Source of the DNA: Aphanomyces cochlioides
Taxonomy: Eukaryota; Oomycota; Saprolegniomycetes; Saprolegniales; Verrucalvaceae
Assembly (NCBI GenBank): GCA_019828595.1
Contig: JAHQRK010000025.1
Location: 868,001-932,000 of the forward strand
Reading direction: 5' to 3'
DNA length: 64,000 nucleotides
A program made the position numbers and the translations under genes. Shown here one piece after another: positions 41,870 through 51,604 of this stretch (within the stretch, counting starts at the first letter, position 1; every line of letters starts with the position of its first letter). The notes under the pieces are model-generated. The model saw only the letters and a program-made list of their open reading frames with translations. It made no database searches and was not told the DNA's origin.

Positions 41870-43162
41870 CTAGGTTTTTAACTGAACGAGCTTATTCCAG
41901 GTGAACTCAAACTCCACTTGAACTCCTTGTTTGAGGGCGAATTCTTTTAATTCATTGCTCTCTTCCTTGGAATACACAATCTCAACGCGCCCCAGGTCTA
42001 TTTTACTCAACCATGTCGAAAGAGCTGTCAAAAGTGTCTTCACAGCGACTGTGGGAATATTTACTGCTGATATGTTGAGATCATGAAAATGCGGATGCTC
42101 ACAAAGATCTTGGGCTAGTTGGGCCGCATTGTCCATTGTCATTTTGTACAGCTTGATGTCCAATTTGCCTAGACTTGATTCTTGCAAAAATGGAATAAAC
42201 ATGTTGAAGAGAATTCGACATTGTTGCCACGTGAGGAAAACCAGTTGAAGAGTTTTAGCTTTTGCTTGGAGAATTTCTCGAAGTTGATAGATATAATCGG
42301 TCAAATTCGCCATATCCATGGCAGCAAAACCACGTAATTCAAGGCTGGAAACCGCGAGACTGAGCATATTTGATTGCCGATCATATCTTGTCCGCAGGAC
42401 AAAGGTAGTTTTGTCAGAGTCAAAAAGCTTGAAGGACTCCAATGTTGGTTTTTCATTGACGACTGCCAGAAATTCTCGTCGAAGAGCCAAGGTTTCCCAA
42501 GAGAAGCCCACCAGTTCAATCCTTCGCACAGGGCGAGATCCAATCCACGTGAAAATATCATTCGCCATCGAAGTTTTCATCACGCAGTTGGCATACCACC
42601 TGCGTTGAAATGTCCGGACTTGCAGTTCCAACAAGGACAGGCTCGAGGCTGCAAATTTAAAAGCAATCGCCGCATTTGAATGAGTGCATCGATCCAATTC
42701 AAGAACTTGTAGTTGTCCCAGAGAAGAGAGATGCTCACACAAGCTATCATGTGGGCAATTCAAATGCAGTGAGGTAATCCGACATTTACTCCATTGGTGC
42801 AACAAGTTTAAAGGTGAGGTGTCCAATTTGGAGGGCATAATGAGGTGAAGCGATGCCTTTGGATCGACGAATTGACTCACCCAAGGAATCTCCGTTGCTG
42901 CACTTAAAGACAAGCTTCCATAGTACTTGGCGATGGCTTCTACATGAATACGGGAGACATCGGTCGTGTTTGTTAGGTCCAAACGAGGCCACAAGTCCTT
43001 GTTCTCACAACCTTGTAGATGCAGATCCCACAAGTGTTCCAGAGGTCCAAGATCGGCTACGGTTGCTGAACGAAGGGCTTCAATATACTTGATCAATGTT
43101 GACCATTCTTGAATGAAGAAAGCAACGTGCACGATGCCATCCAGTGGCAAGTTGGGCAGCAT
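41870..43162 (-). CDS. F-box-like/LRR protein, intact
   Basis: 430 residues. ATG 43162 (MLPNLPLDGIVHVAFFIQEW) is chosen because an upstream in-frame ATG at 43270 would read through the CCCATACCCACCC repeats of the adjoining hAT-like element. F-box-like helix at residues 5-50 (STLIKYIEALRSATVADLGP, LEHLWDLHLQG), LWPRLDLTNTTDVSRIHVEA, mid block DIFTWIGSRPVRRIELVGFS, then LRR-like tail. Closest paralogue: the broken gene at 46592-47895. The transposon end lies within about 80 bases of the start codon and could supply or disturb the promoter. Confidence 0.8.
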   Translation of the reverse strand: MLPNLPLDGIVHVAFFIQEWSTLIKYIEALRSATVADLGPLEHLWDLHLQGCENKDLWPRLDLTNTTDVSRIHVEAIAKYYGSLSLSAATEIPWVSQFVDPKASLHLIMPSKLDTSPLNLLHQWSKCRITSLHLNCPHDSLCEHLSSLGQLQVLELDRCTHSNAAIAFKFAASSLSLLELQVRTFQRRWYANCVMKTSMANDIFTWIGSRPVRRIELVGFSWETLALRREFLAVVNEKPTLESFKLFDSDKTTFVLRTRYDRQSNMLSLAVSSLELRGFAAMDMANLTDYIYQLREILQAKAKTLQLVFLTWQQCRILFNMFIPFLQESSLGKLDIKLYKMTMDNAAQLAQDLCEHPHFHDLNISAVNIPTVAVKTLLTALSTWLSKIDLGRVEIVYSKEESNELKEFALKQGVQVEFEFTWNKLVQLKT

Positions 43163-43237
43163 GTTCTGATAGATTGATGTTGAAATGAGCCCTTGATACT
43201 TTCGAACTGCATGATGTGCAGAGACCTGCAATGGGGT

Positions 43238-44040
43238 ATCCATACCCATACCCACCCAGTTTTTACCCAAACCACATGGGTTTCGGGTGGTCTGGGTTGT
43301 CTAGTGTTTTCTATGGGTGGGTATGTTTCATTTAATGAAACATGGTATGGGTGGGTAGTGGCTGAAAGCTGTTTCGAATTGCCATTTTTGGGCTGTGACT
43401 GTTCACCATTTCCGATGGCGACGACTCGACCAAGCAAAGGAGGCACGCTGCTACTTGCTTCAGATATTCAGCGGGACCTGAAGTCCACACAAGACTCGAA
43501 AACGTTTGAAATCCGTGAAAACAAATGTGGCAAGTCAACGATCTGGTCGAAATTCGGTATTGTGTACAAAGCAATGTCAGGTGAGAAAACTGACTTCGCA
43601 GCCTGCAAAGACTGCAACAAAACCTTTGTGTTTAAAGAGAGCACTGGGACCAGCACCCTCGCTAAGCACAAATGCAATATTCAAGTGCCTGCAGAAAAGC
43701 TGTTCTACAGAAACCACAAAGCAACACCAGTGCAAAAGTCGAAAATGATGTCCGCCATAGCTGATTTCTGCGCATACTATGCGTACTCACTTGTCCTTCT
43801 TGCTATGGGCATTCGTGGGTTTCATGCCATGGGTATGGGTGGGTAGATGTACTCCATAAATGAATGCTTACTCATTTTGATCGAAATTTAAAGATATTGA
43901 AATATAGGGTGAAGTGGAACATGGGGAGGCCACAATTGGAGAGGAGGCCATTATTAGAGATTTTACAGTACGCTGATTCGAAGCATGGGTAGGTATGGGT
44001 GGGTATAGGCCAGCTCATGGGTGGTCTGGGCATTGAGGAC
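43238..44040 (+). mobile_element. hAT-like non-autonomous element with BED-finger remnant
   Basis: Repeats of CCCATACCCACCC at the left (43238-43255) and their complement GGTATGGGTGGGTA at 43826-43845 and 43990-44010 form subterminal inverted motifs. The ORF from ATG 43415 (MATTRPSKGGTLLLASDIQR) contains a BED finger: STIWSKFGIVYKAMSGEKTD with CKDCNKTFVF and TLAKHKC (C-x2-C...H-x-C). The DDE body is absent. Exact ends and an 8-bp duplication could not be fixed. Confidence 0.55.
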
Positions 44041-44059
44041 AAAGCATTTGCAGGACTCT

Positions 44060-44400
44060 AATGATGTGGTTGAGTTTTTATCCGGATGTCCGGATATGAG
44101 TAAGTATCCGTACATCCGGATGAAATTTCTGACGATACTAAATGTGGATTCTAAGCACGTTAACGCTCTTTATTGCTTTTGATATAATATATAATATATC
44201 ATATATAATATATCAAAAGCAATAAAGAGAGTTAACGTGCTACGTATAAAATTCGAGTTTTTGGGCATTATACGTATTTCTTCAGTTTTGGATAAAAATC
44301 CGGTTACTGGACAAATTAACCAGAAAATAGGCTTTATCCGGACATAATTATACCAAAATCCGGATAATAGGTGTTGTTCACAAGGTGATAGCTACTGTAC
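44060..44400. repeat. ATCCGGAT-rich repeat with long hairpin
   Basis: The palindromic motif TCCGGA occurs repeatedly (44078-44125, 44300-44365), again at 46180 beyond the Tc1 element. It encloses a long inverted repeat: arms 44154-44186 and 44209-44241 (33 nt, one mismatch, AGCACGTTAAC...) around a 22-base AT core. It is probably the subterminal part of another transposon into which Tc1 inserted. Confidence 0.6.
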
Positions 44401-44413
44401 TGGAGTCCATTTA

Positions 44414-46009
44414 AACTCAGCGCAACAAATATAAGACCACCCAAATCTGAAGTGAAAATCTGCTGCTCACGAAGACATTCAGTTCAAGCGTCTAGAAGAG
44501 CAGGTCGAAACAATCGACTATGAAAATGGCACGACACTGAACATCAACTTCAATTCAAAGCCAAGCAGATCTCGAACAAATCAACTTCGAAACTCGAAGT
44601 AGAGACGAAAAAAATATAAAACCATGGACTTAAAACGCACGTTAAACTGTCAAATCGTTACGTTTTAAGACTAAAACTTGACGTTAAATAAGCGTTCTTG
44701 TGTCTAATCTGAGCCAGTGGCCTCATGTTTGCAATTGACAGCACACACCGATGCCAGCGGGCCCCAAACTCTCAGAAGAAGAGCAAATCAGGATTCTCAC
44801 GTTCAATCGTGCCGGTTGGACCTAACAAGCCATCGCCGATGAGCTAGAAAGGTCCAAAACCGTCGTGCAACACTTCCTGACCAACCCCAATGGGTACGGA
44901 AAGACCAAGCGAAGTGGTAGACCAAGAATTTTGACCCCGACGGCCGAGCGCCATTTGATCCGAAGCGCTTCCAACTCCCTCAAGACAGCCAAGCAGTTCA
45001 AAAAAGAACTTTCCTTGCCCATCGCTGAAAGGACCATTCAACACTACCTCCACAAGTCGTATTGGCTCGTCCACAAGAAGCTCAAGAAGGCTCCTGCTCT
45101 CACTGAAGACGACAAGACCAATCGTGAAAATTGGGCTAAGTGCCACGTCACTTGGACACAGCACGATTGGGATCGTGTCGTCTTCAGTGACGAGAAGCGA
45201 TTCAACCTTGATGGCCCGGATGGATTTGCCTACTATTGGCATGACATCCGAAAGGAAGAGAAGTTTTTTTCGAAGCGACAACAAGGCGGTGGTTGTGTCA
45301 TGGTTTGGGGTGGATTCAGTCGTCATGGCACGACCCCCCTTGTGAAAGTTCAAGGAACAATGGACCGTTGGGCTTACGTGGAGATGTTAGGCGAGTATTT
45401 GTTGCCCTACATTGATGTCAACTACGGCAGAGACTGCATCTTCCAGCAGGATAATGCGCCAAGCCACGCTGCCGTCGATACTGGCGCATGGTTTCTCGAG
45501 CAAAATGTTGAAATTCTTGACTGGCCAGCGCACTCTCCTGACATGAATCCAATGGAGAATTTATGGAGTCACATGTCGAGAGTTGTTTACCGCAATGGCC
45601 GCCAATTTAACGTCGTCCAGAGCCTGGAGAGTGCTGTTCGTCGAGCATGGGATGAAATTCCCAACTCTTTGCTTGATAGCATACTCAATTCGATTCAGAA
45701 ACGGTGTACTTGTGTCTTGATAGCTAAAGGAGGGCCTACGCCTTATTAGTATAAGTTTGGTTCGTCCTCTGGTCTTTTTTGTTGCTTGGTTTGGCCTGTG
45801 GTCTTATAAATACTGCGTATATGGCGCAAACTTATTGACACTGCATAATGAGTACAGTCCGTAGTATGATCACCAGTCGTAGTCCAGAAGGTAGTTTGGA
45901 CCAATTGTGTGCTAATTCTACCACTCAATGGCAGTGACTGTCAATGTGAACCAAGTAATGACTCAATTCAGGAAAAATAACGTCGGTCTTATATTTGTTG
46001 CGCTGAGTT
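44414..46009 (+). mobile_element. Tc1-type (mariner superfamily) transposon
   Basis: 1,596 bp with perfect 25-bp terminal inverted repeats (44414-44438 and 45985-46009, starting AACTCAGCGCAAC), flanked by the TA duplication at 44412-44413 and 46010-46011. It holds one transposase gene. Perfect ends and a gene with a single nonsense codon mark a recent insertion. Confidence 0.95.
44751..45749 (+). pseudogene. Tc1 transposase, single nonsense codon
   Basis: 332 codons from ATG 44751 (MPAGPKLSEEEQIRILTFNR). Codon 25 is TAA (44823-44825) where CAA/CAG would fit the AGWTQQAIADEL helix-turn-helix. The second HTH (GRPRILTPTAERHLIRSASN) and the catalytic triad are intact: D in VVFSDEKRFN, D in CIFQQDNAPSH, and E in SPDMNPMENLW. 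There are 34 residues between the last two (DD34E, the Tc1 signature). The frame then ends GGPTPY. An ATG after the stop would give a protein lacking the first DNA-binding helix. One C-to-T change would explain the inactivation. Confidence 0.92.
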
Positions 46010-46591
46010 TAGTAGTGCAAAAATACACGACAAACGCACGCCAAAAAACACACATATCGATTTGTAAAATCGATTCTATAAACCGGCGATTCGAATTTTG
46101 GATCGAAATTACAATACCGCAAGAAAAAAATATTTGCTGTAAGTTGTAGAGAAATATCCGCAAAACATGTGGATTATCCGGATTTTTGAGTTTCTTGATC
46201 TTTGCCTGGATACATGCGATTCCCACAATGGATTTAAAGTCCCAAGAACATCTCAATTCACTGAGCAACGGATTTGACAGTGTGAATCACTACCATCACA
46301 AGGATCACAATGGATCACGGAAGACGAAATCAAGCACCTCTGGAAGTTCGAATTTGCTTGGAGTTGACTGTTCAATCTCCTTGAATCATGGAGAAATGTT
46401 CACTTATCAGCTTAAGACTGAGAGATCCGATCAAGTTTGAGTCTCTGCTTGGTTGTGAACTGTCTACCAAGACAACGGGTCGAATTTCATGGAATAAGGT
46501 CATTGATTTCGTCTGGGTGAAGCAGATCGAACTTCGCACTTTTGGACGAACATGTCAATCTTTCAATCATGCAGATTGCAAAAACCAAGTT

Positions 46592-47895
46592 ATGCCACTC
46601 AAGCTGCCGCATGATGTCGTCGTCAAAGTGGCATTCTTCATTCCAGAATGGTCAACTTTGGTCACCTTTATTCAAGCCTTTAAGTCAGCGAAGAACGTCG
46701 ACATTGGACCACTTGAAAACCTCTGGCAACTGCATCAATCAGTCATGGACGACTCGTACTTATGGCCGCGCTTAGATCTACGACAAATGGACGAACAAAG
46801 TCAAGGCCATTTTGAAGCTATTGCCAGGCATTATGGAACATTGCTTATGAACGAGAGTACCAACTTGGATTGGGTCTGCCAATTTGTCGATCCAAAGGCA
46901 TGAATTGACTTAATTGAGTCGTCAGGTTTGGATTCTTACGGCTCGAGTTGGCTCGGTCGATGGAAACAATTCCAAATTTCGTCGCTCCATTTGACTTACT
47001 TCACTGACAAAGTTAACGAAGCTCTGTCTGGTCTTGACCACCTCCAAGTGCTCGAATTGGACGACTGTAAGCCTTCCAATGCTGCGGTTGTTTTTCGATT
47101 TGCATCGTCGAGCAAATCCTTGATCGAGCTCAAAATCAAGACATCGCAATATAGTTGCTCAGACCATTGTATGATGACAGACAACATGGCGTACGATCTC
47201 ATTATTTGGATGTATTCTCAACCCGTTCGACGTGTCGAATTGATCAATTTTGCATGGGAAACCTTAGCAAGACGCCAGGAAATTCTGACTGCAGTGTCAG
47301 AAATACCCACTTTGGAGTACTTCCAGCTCTGCGACTCGGATCAATCATCCTTCATTACGATCGCGGAGTATACTCGGCGGTCAAATACCCTCAGTCTATC
47401 TGTCTCTGGTCTCCGAATGTTTGGTTATTTGCCCATGGATGAGACCAATATGACCTGTTTCACTATTCACTTTCAACAACTCCTTGAAACGAAGACCAAG
47501 ACCCTCCAAATCGCTTTCCTTTCGTGGCATCAGTGCAAAGACCTTGTCAAAATTTTGACTATGCTGTTGCATCAATCATGCCCTGAAAAGTTGGAAATCG
47601 AACTGCACAAATTGACGAAGGACGACATGATTCTGCTGGCCCAAGACTTTTGCCATCAAGAGCTTTTTCGAGAACTACCGTAAGCGTTTCTGCGGTTATT
47701 GTCCCCTTCGATGGAGCTAAGACTCTTCTGACTGCACCGGCATCGCTAAAGAAACTTGAGCTGGGGCATGTCCTGGTCGAAACGTACTCTGACAAAGAAC
47801 GTAATGAATTTCAAGCGCTTGCTCTCGACAAAGGGATCCAACTTGGATTTTACATTGAACCAAACAAGCTCGGTCTCTTAAAGAGGCAGCTTTGA
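46592..47895 (+). pseudogene. F-box/LRR family protein, stop and frameshift
   Basis: ATG 46592 (MPLKLPHDVVVKVAFFIPEW) with the F-box-like helix and IGPLENLWQLHQSVMDDSYL. A TGA at 46901-46903 follows WVCQFVDPKA. The 41.9 kb paralogue has VDPKASLHL here, so Ser TCA became TGA. The same frame continues (IDLIESSGLDSYGSSWLGRW) through the mid block DLIIWMYSQPVRRVELINFA to about 47680. There a one-base change shifts into the last 70 residues (SVSAVIVPFDGAKTLLTAPA to LGLLKRQL). Total length equals the intact gene at 41.9 kb, and the two are clearly recent paralogues. Confidence 0.8.
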
Positions 47896-48277
47896 ATGAA
47901 AAATTTTCAGATTACAAACAACCTGTTGAATAACTCATTTCCTCCTTCTTTCTATACCTATAGATTATTATGTGAACTTAATATTGATTTTAAAAGTCAA
48001 CCTGGAAACTAATGACTTATTATTCTAAAATTTAATATTCTAGTAGAACGCATAGATGACAGGCGATAAATTGTCGAAGTGTATCGATTTTAGCAGCAGC
48101 TATTGTCGGGGCTACTTAATCAATAGCTTCCAAAACAACCCCCAACGCACAGTTATAAAGCTATCTAAAGATAGCTGGATCTGTTTTGAAGCTATTTCTG
48201 GCCAGGATAGCTTCAGAGTTATTCGTCCTTCCATACGGATAATCAACGGAAGCTCGTGTCATTTCCATTTGGAAAGA
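47896..48277. other. AGCTAT-rich left part of Harbinger element
   Basis: AT-rich, with AGCTAT motifs (48100-48215) that recur at the right end (50480-50580). The left terminus could not be resolved. Confidence 0.4.
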
Positions 48278-49042
48278 ATGGGCCGAGGAAAAGCTTGGTC
48301 TGCGGAGGATTCAATGCTCATTGCAAAGTCCATCGTACATGTGAGTCATGATCCTATCACTGGGACGGGCCAGAAGAAGGCAACATACTACAAGCGCGTC
48401 TATGACACTTTTGTGGCCCTCCAAAGCACTGAAGACAGCTCGTCAATCCCCGTTCCACGTACAGCCGTTGCAATCGAAAATAGATGGAAAACTATGCAAG
48501 CAGACGTGAATAAGTTCGTTGGATGCTACTCTAAGGCCACGAGTCTTGTCCGTTCTGGCTGGCAAGACGAAGATTATGTGCAACTAGCGCTCGAAATGTT
48601 CCGGCAAGAAAAGGAAACGGAGTTTGAATTGTTGGATCTGTGGAACTATTTGCGAAAGTCAGTTCCTAAGTTTGAGGATATTCTTGTCGATGGTGGCTCA
48701 ATGCCTTCAATTATAAAAGAAAACTCCGACCGAAAGCGACGATCAACAGATCCAAATATGGAGGATACTGTAGTTCCGTCGGCAAAGCGGCCAAGAGGAG
48801 TGAAAAGAGAAATCGAAGAGCGCGATCATGGAACGGACGTGGCTACCTTTCGCTCCAACATGATCAAAGCTCAGAATAAATGAAATGCGCTGCTTGAAGA
48901 AACGAATGAAATGGCATTGATGGGCAGGGACGACGACGACATAGCGCGCGAATATTTCATGCTCAAACGCAAAATGGCACTTGAATCACTGAAGAAGCGC
49001 ATTGAACAACAAAATATGGATGAGGAAAAGAAAGTCGTTTGA
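48278..49042 (+). pseudogene. Harbinger SANT/Myb-like accessory protein, one nonsense codon
   Basis: ATG 48278 (MGRGKAWSAEDSMLIAKSIV) starts a trihelix/SANT-like domain (KKATYYKRVYDTFVALQ, AIENRWKTMQADVNKFVGCY). Such a second protein accompanies the transposase in PIF/Harbinger elements and helps it bind DNA and enter the nucleus. A TGA at 48881-48883 follows MIKAQNK. The same frame continues (NALLEETNEMALMGRDDDDI) with the C-terminal EYFMLKRKMALESLKKR helix to TGA 49040-49042. It is therefore either a nonsense mutation or a shortened protein. Divergently placed relative to the transposase at 49358-50482. Confidence 0.7.
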
Positions 49043-49357
49043 TTTAATCTTACTAATTCAATGCAAATCATGAGCTCGATGTTCCTCATAACAAATATTA
49101 ATTCAATGCTAATCGTGAGCTCCATGGTCCTTCAAAACGTGGCTTACCAAGTCATTCTGCAACTTGATAAATGCTAAACGATCATGAATAACACACAGAC
49201 GTTTGAGAATCGAAGCCATTGATTGCTGAGGCATGTCGGCGGTGTTTGGCTGACGAATTATTATGGGGGCTTCAGTGGTTCGATTTGTTCGACGCTTTTT
49301 TCGTTGACAACGCTGCACGCTTGAAGACAGATCATATTCGTGATCTAGATGCAGTTC

Positions 49358-50482
49358 TCACTCATCCTCCACAATCAAATTGTGTAGAATGAGGCAAGCT
49401 GTCATGATAGCTTTTAATCGAGTCACTGTCCATGAACGTGCTGGATTTTTTAGGATGGCAAAACGTTTCTGCAATACACCAAAGGCTCTATCTACATCTT
49501 TTCGCATACTCACATGTAGCTGACTGTACAATTTTCTTGCTGGGCCATGTGGATCAGGGATCGACTTTACAAACACCGGCCAATTTGGATAAATACCGTC
49601 AGCTAGCCAGTATGGCATTGTATACTTCGTTCCATTTACAATGTATTCAACTTCATGACAAGAACCATTAACCATTGAATGCAGCAGAGGCGAGCGATCA
49701 AGCACATTCACATCATTGAGTGCTCCTGGCATGCCGAAAAAGGCATGCCATATCCAGAGATCGTATGACACTGCTGCTTCTAAAACAATAGATGTGCCTT
49801 TTACACCACTGTAGGATCCATGATAAGCCACGGGACAATTGTCTCAAACCCAGTTGTAGCAGTCAATAGATCCAACCATGCCTGGCATGCCCCTCTTGGC
49901 ATTTTCGTGCAGAATACGTTCAAGGTCATGGACATCGGGTTGACGGAGATACGTTTCACCATAAACACCATGGACTGCAGGACAGAAATGATCAAGGCAG
50001 TCATTTGCCATGGACTCACTGATTCGAATATATTGATCCACGGCATCATAAGCGCATCCATAAGCAAGGATTCGCATTGGTGCGACGATCTTTTGCAGAG
50101 GGTGTCCTGGCTTGTTTAATGCGTCAATTTTTTGCTCGAACCATTTGTCGTATGATGCAACCTTGCTTACAATACGCAAGAATAGTGACCGGCGCATACG
50201 GAAACGCCGCCGAAATTTGTGATCGTTGTAAATGGCAGAGGATGAGAAATAGTCCTTGAATATACGTTCGGCACCGGCTTTGAAATCACGATTCACATTC
50301 TGTGAGCGGCCCTGTCTTGATCCTTTCCTTTTGCTCTTATACTCTTGCTCACTGTCATCACCCATAGCATCGGTGAAGGTCAAAAGCTCGAAGATGTCGT
50401 CGTTTGCACGCTCATCCTCCCAGATACGGTCGTACCAGTCGGTCATTTCACTCGTTGTCTCTTTCATTCTTTTGGATAGCAC
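49358..50482 (-). pseudogene. PIF/Harbinger DDE transposase, one nonsense codon
   Basis: The frame from ATG 50482 (MLSKRMKETTSEMTDWYDRI) has the FKDYFSSSAIYNDHKFRRRF and RMRRSLFLRI N-terminal block, and the first catalytic Asp in GSIDCYNWV. A TGA at 49844-49846 follows at once. The frame then continues in phase (DNCPVAYHGSYSGVKG) with the second Asp in GALNDVNVLDRSP. VDRAFGVLQKRFAIL supplies the family Glu region, and it ends HNLIVEDE (49358). The motif usually reads DCxxWxWxNCP, so TGA probably replaces TGG (Trp). Without this codon the enzyme is complete, about 374 residues. Confidence 0.85.
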
Positions 50483-50612
50483 TCGTGATAGCTGGTTTGC
50501 AGTACGAGCAAATCTATGAAACTCATCTATCTATCTGAAACAGATGGCAAATAGCTTGAATAGCTTAGCTAATAGCTCCACGCGTTGGAGATGCCCTTAC
50601 AGCACCTATTTG
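50483..50612 (-). promoter_or_regulatory. Right terminus of the Harbinger element
   Basis: Minus strand reads AAGGGCATCTCCAACGCG followed by AGCTATTAGCTAAGCTATTC. The CATCTCCA core recurs at 2635 and 25508. It is the likely terminal inverted repeat and binding site of the transposase. Confidence 0.5.
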
Positions 50613-51604
50613 ACAATGCATTCCAGGCTTACTCGGTCGATAGTGAATCGACTCATGCCTTTATATATTGCTGTAGCCAGTAATCTTTGCTGACGCCGTT
50701 TCACCTTTGCTTTATTATATGGATTCGAAAATATCTGCAATGTCCAAGACAGTACAGTCCCCAGAGCAACACCCTTGGACTTAATACGCGTTATGTTCTC
50801 TGCAGCAAGTTGGCTATCTTATGAGGTCAGATGCAACTCAAAACCTAGTCGCCAACTAATTCTCTGTTAGACACCCTAGATCGAGATTCTTCATAAATTG
50901 ATATCAGTAAAATATTGAATTTAAACTACTACTATTTTAAAGAGTTGTTAACTTCTCATTTTATAGAAATAATTTATGATTTCAATAAATTATAAGTTAT
51001 TTTTATAAATTGGAACAGATATAGGTTGGTAGAGTTTCCTTTGTTGGCGACGGCCCTGCGTTAATTACTTCATGGAGTCATAATGGAGGACGGAAATGCT
51101 ATAGTAAAGAAGAATTGAATGAAAAGAGAGGTAGTTTCAGCGAAAGAGACTTATGCCATCCGTCGAAGGGCGAGGAATATCACCGTGACATGCACATGAA
51201 AATGTTTGTTTCGATTCGCATGAATTTATAAGAAGGCTCTTAAACATAAAAAAAGAACTTACTTCAAAGGATTTATGGTTCTTAAAATATAAAAAGAACG
51301 AGATTGTAAAGAATTCACCACCCTTTGCCTTAAATAAAATTTGTTATGTTCACATGGTGAAGATAATGCAATTCTATCAGTGCAGAAACGCTAGAAGTAT
51401 GAATAAGTACTACTACGTAGTAAAAAGTAACATCAAGCTATATTCCTTTGTGTCTGTGTTGCCAGGTCCACAGCATCTCGCTGTGATTTTATTCTTTGAT
51501 TTTGATAGATATTTCACATTTTTCTGAATTTTATTGAATATTCTTCATTTATTTAAAAAGATCCCCAGTTGCCATTTTGCCATCAGTCCAGAAGAAGAGC
51601 CATC
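50613..51604. other. No recognised gene
   Basis: About 990 AT-rich bases. It includes the upstream region of the trehalose gene, whose last 100 bases before the ATG are pyrimidine/AT-rich. No promoter element can be assigned with certainty. Confidence 0.3.
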
